DNA of 14,017 nucleotides from positions 1 through 14,017 of the forward strand of contig JACPBJ010000016.1 in NCBI GenBank assembly GCA_016180375.1, read 5' to 3'. The notes under the pieces are model-generated. The model saw only the letters and a program-made list of their open reading frames with translations, had not been told where the DNA came from and ran no database searches. Made by a program: the position numbers and the translations under genes. Positions 12,250 through 14,017 of the stretch are shown in pieces (position 1 is the first letter of the stretch; each line of letters opens with the position of its first letter). The DNA is from Nitrososphaerota archaeon. GTDB lineage: Archaea > Thermoproteota > Nitrososphaeria > Nitrososphaerales > UBA57.

Positions 12250-13314
12250 TTGAGGTCATCCGTCAAGTTATTACTTTCAGCTGGGATACTAATAGCGGTT
12301 CTAGCATCTGCTCTGGTTGGAGGGTCGGTAGAAAGTAACGTAGCACAAAAGGTGAAGAGCTCAAACGACATAACAACAATCAGGGTAGGGCATTTTCCGA
12401 ACATCAACCATGCAGCTGCCATAGTCGGATTGGCAAGAGGGACTTTCAAAGAGGCACTTTCTGATTTGGAGATCGAGACGACCCTCTTCAACGCTGGTCC
12501 TTCAGCAATTGAAGCACTGTTTGCTGGGCAGATAGACATTACATACATCGGGCCGAACCCCTCGATAAACGGATACATCAAATCCTATGGGAAAGCTGTC
12601 AAGATAATTGCGGGAGCTGCAAGCGGCGGAGCAGTATTCGTTGTTAGAGACAATGCGGGAATAGATTCTGCATCTGACTTCCATGGAAAGAGGTTCGCTT
12701 CTCCTCAGCTTGGAAATACTCAGGATGTTGCCCTGCGGGCCTACATAAAAAGCAAGGGTTACGAGCTTGCTGAAAAGGGAGGCACTGTTAGAGTTCAACC
12801 CGTTGCCAACCCCGACATACTGACACTATTTCTCAAGAAGGAGCTTGATGGTGCATGGGTACCAGAACCTTGGGGTGCAAGAGTGGTAAAGGAAGCAGGT
12901 GGAAAGATACTTGTCGATGAACGGGAGCTCTGGCCCAACGGAGAATTCGTAACGGCAAACGTTCTGGTGAGGACTGACTTTCTTAAAGAGCATCCAGACA
13001 TTGTGGAGAAATGGCTCAAGGCACATGTAGAGACGATTCTGTGGATCAACGCGAACAAAGAAGAAGCCTCGAAGATTGTAAATGGCGAGATCAAGAGGCT
13101 TACAGGACAGGGCATCAATGAAGAGATTCTGCAAGAAGCACTTTCAAGGATGAAGATAACCTACGACCCGGTAAAGCAATCACTGATAAAATCGGCAGAC
13201 GACGCGTTCAAGTTGGGCTACTTGGGCGATAAGAAGCCTGATCTTTCGAACATCTACGATCTTTCCATCCTCAACAAGGTTCTGCGCGAAAAAAGGTTAT
13301 CCATCATAGGATAG
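12250..13314 (+). CDS. ssuA: ABC transporter substrate-binding protein, sulfonate/nitrate/taurine (SsuA) family
   Basis: 354 residues with an N-terminal hydrophobic helix (SVKLLLSAGILIAVLASALVG), serving as signal peptide or anchor. No lipobox cysteine is present. The mature part has the SsuA/NMT1 pattern: TIRVGHFPNINHAAAIVGLARG (43-64), GPSAIEALFAGQIDITYIGPNP (83-104), a hinge region GAASGGAVFVVRDNAGI, then VPEPWGARVVKEAGG. The start is TTG with GGAGGT 8 nt upstream, one of the few good Shine-Dalgarno sites here. The ATPase gene follows after 8 bases. The ligand is not decided by sequence, but a ComA-family neighbour favours a sulfonate. Confidence 0.85.
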   Translation: MRSSVKLLLSAGILIAVLASALVGGSVESNVAQKVKSSNDITTIRVGHFPNINHAAAIVGLARGTFKEALSDLEIETTLFNAGPSAIEALFAGQIDITYIGPNPSINGYIKSYGKAVKIIAGAASGGAVFVVRDNAGIDSASDFHGKRFASPQLGNTQDVALRAYIKSKGYELAEKGGTVRVQPVANPDILTLFLKKELDGAWVPEPWGARVVKEAGGKILVDERELWPNGEFVTANVLVRTDFLKEHPDIVEKWLKAHVETILWINANKEEASKIVNGEIKRLTGQGINEEILQEALSRMKITYDPVKQSLIKSADDAFKLGYLGDKKPDLSNIYDLSILNKVLREKRLSIIG

Positions 13315-13322
13315 GTGGTATA

Positions 13323-13727
13323 ATGTCCAGACTAGAACTTAAAGGCATAACAAAGAACTACGAGAACGGCAATGGAGGCTTGCTTGCCCTGAATAATATA
13401 GACCTAACAGTCAATGATGGAGAGTTTCTATGTATAGTTGGACCTTCAGGATGCGGCAAGTCAACTCTACTCAATATAGTCGCAGGTTTAGAGAAGCCAG
13501 ATTCAGGAGAAGTGCTTCTTGATGGCAGACCTGTAAATGGAACATCTCCTGACAGGCTTCTAGTCTTCCAAGAAGGCGCTCTATTCCCTTGGCTTACGGT
13601 AATGCAAAATGTGGAATTTGGGCTGAAGATCTCTGGCGTTGAAAAAGAGAAGCGGGACCACATAGCCAGAAAGTATCTGGAGATGATGCATTTATCGAAG
13701 TTTGACATTATGCTTTTCCCTGAGTCA
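13323..13727 (+). CDS. ssuB: ABC transporter ATP-binding protein (SsuB-like), truncated at a junction
   Basis: Residues 1-135 match the N-terminal half of a sulfonate/nitrate-type ABC ATPase: Walker A GPSGCGKST (40-48), Q-loop VFQEGALFPWLTV (Q83) and LKISGVEKEKRD. The family signature LSGGMxQRV should follow KFDIMLFPES, but the protein changes to FGAVETRRPERS, so the signature, Walker B and H-loop are all missing. The frame stays open to the window end through unrelated sequence. ATG 13323 has AGGTGG 4 bases upstream and sits 8 bases after ssuA. As given it could not hydrolyse ATP. Confidence 0.8.
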
Positions 13728-14017
13728 TTCGGCGCGGTTGAAACCAGAAGACCGGAACGCAGTGCCCTGGGTACTGGCCATATCGTTCGAAGAAAGTCTG
13801 ACCCCTTTGCTCAATCCTATATTGATGCCAGCGTCTATCATATACTGCGTTGGGACGACGAATCTCCACCCTTAAGCCGCATTGACGAATACAGTGAAAT
13901 GGTGGAACGCGATATTCCAGAAGCAAAAACGCGTTTATCGATTTTACAATCAGCCATAGGGCATTTAAATCAGCCGGGGCAAATTCGGATATCCGGGCAT
14001 TTAATGAACGAGCAAAT
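13728..14017 (+). other. Unrelated sequence after the ATPase junction
   Basis: About 290 bases, open in frame with the ATPase, running off the window. The translation includes YHILRWDDESPPLSRIDEY and AKTRLSILQSAIGHLNQP, which I do not recognise. Arginine codons switch from AGA/AGG (four of five before the junction) to mostly CGC/CGT/CGA/CGG (eight of ten after it). No inverted repeat or target duplication is visible at the junction. It is either an assembly chimera with bacterial DNA or a real insertion/recombination. Confidence 0.6.

Noticed and set aside
13700..14017. Insertion sequence end at the ATPase junction
   Set aside because: No terminal inverted repeat, target duplication or transposase motif can be seen.

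Overview
The window looks archaeal, most like a mesophilic or moderately thermophilic Thermoproteota/Thaumarchaeota-type lineage. The evidence is TATA boxes placed about 31-39 nt before start codons (mostly leaderless genes), frequent TTG/GTG starts, AGA/AGG arginine codons, an archaeal-length triosephosphate isomerase (230 aa), a ComA-family phosphosulfolactate synthase and cell-surface proteins held by a C-terminal stalk and membrane anchor. The lineage assignment is inference; no rRNA is present.

Layout. 1-87: the last codons of a surface protein whose anchor and terminator are paralogous to those of the PQQ dehydrogenase at 6413-8644. 88-835: no protein gene, but an orphan promoter followed by a foldable RNA-like segment (about 452-537) and a tRNA 3'-half-like motif. 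836-1412: a VapBC-type toxin-antitoxin pair. 1778-4396 (minus): a rhodanese/metallo-beta-lactamase persulfide-dioxygenase-like protein followed by an MFS transporter. 4742-5192: a membrane-anchored cupredoxin with an apparent frameshift at its start. 5220-5655 (minus): a DUF4258/DUF2283 small-gene pair. 5860-6236: the broken remnant of a clan AA aspartic protease. 6310-6370: a duplicated fragment of the DUF2283 gene, abutting the promoter of a large PQQ-dependent dehydrogenase (6413-8644). 8758-9079: a frameshifted DsrE-family gene. 9086-10240 (minus): a sulfide:quinone-oxidoreductase-like flavoprotein. 10333-11025: triosephosphate isomerase. 11027-12025 (minus): phosphosulfolactate synthase fused to a winged-helix domain. 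12250-13314: a sulfonate-type ABC substrate-binding protein. 13323-13727: its ATPase, cut off before the signature motif, after which sequence of different codon use runs to the window end.

How the genes may work together (inference). Two themes recur. One is sulfur: SQR makes persulfide, DsrE can carry it, the rhodanese/MBL protein can oxidise it to sulfite, ComA consumes sulfite to make sulfolactate phosphate, and the ABC system imports sulfonates. The other is extracellular oxidation: an anchored PQQ dehydrogenase with an unusual, possibly lanthanide-type, metal site, and a cupredoxin that could accept its electrons. The most unusual items are the ComA-winged-helix fusion facing a sulfonate transporter across a palindrome containing both TATA boxes, the structured RNA candidate, and the DUF2283 remnant that supplies a 16-bp palindrome upstream of the PQQ gene promoter. 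Two apparent one-base frameshifts and one abrupt junction mean assembly or sequencing error must be excluded before biological readings of those loci.
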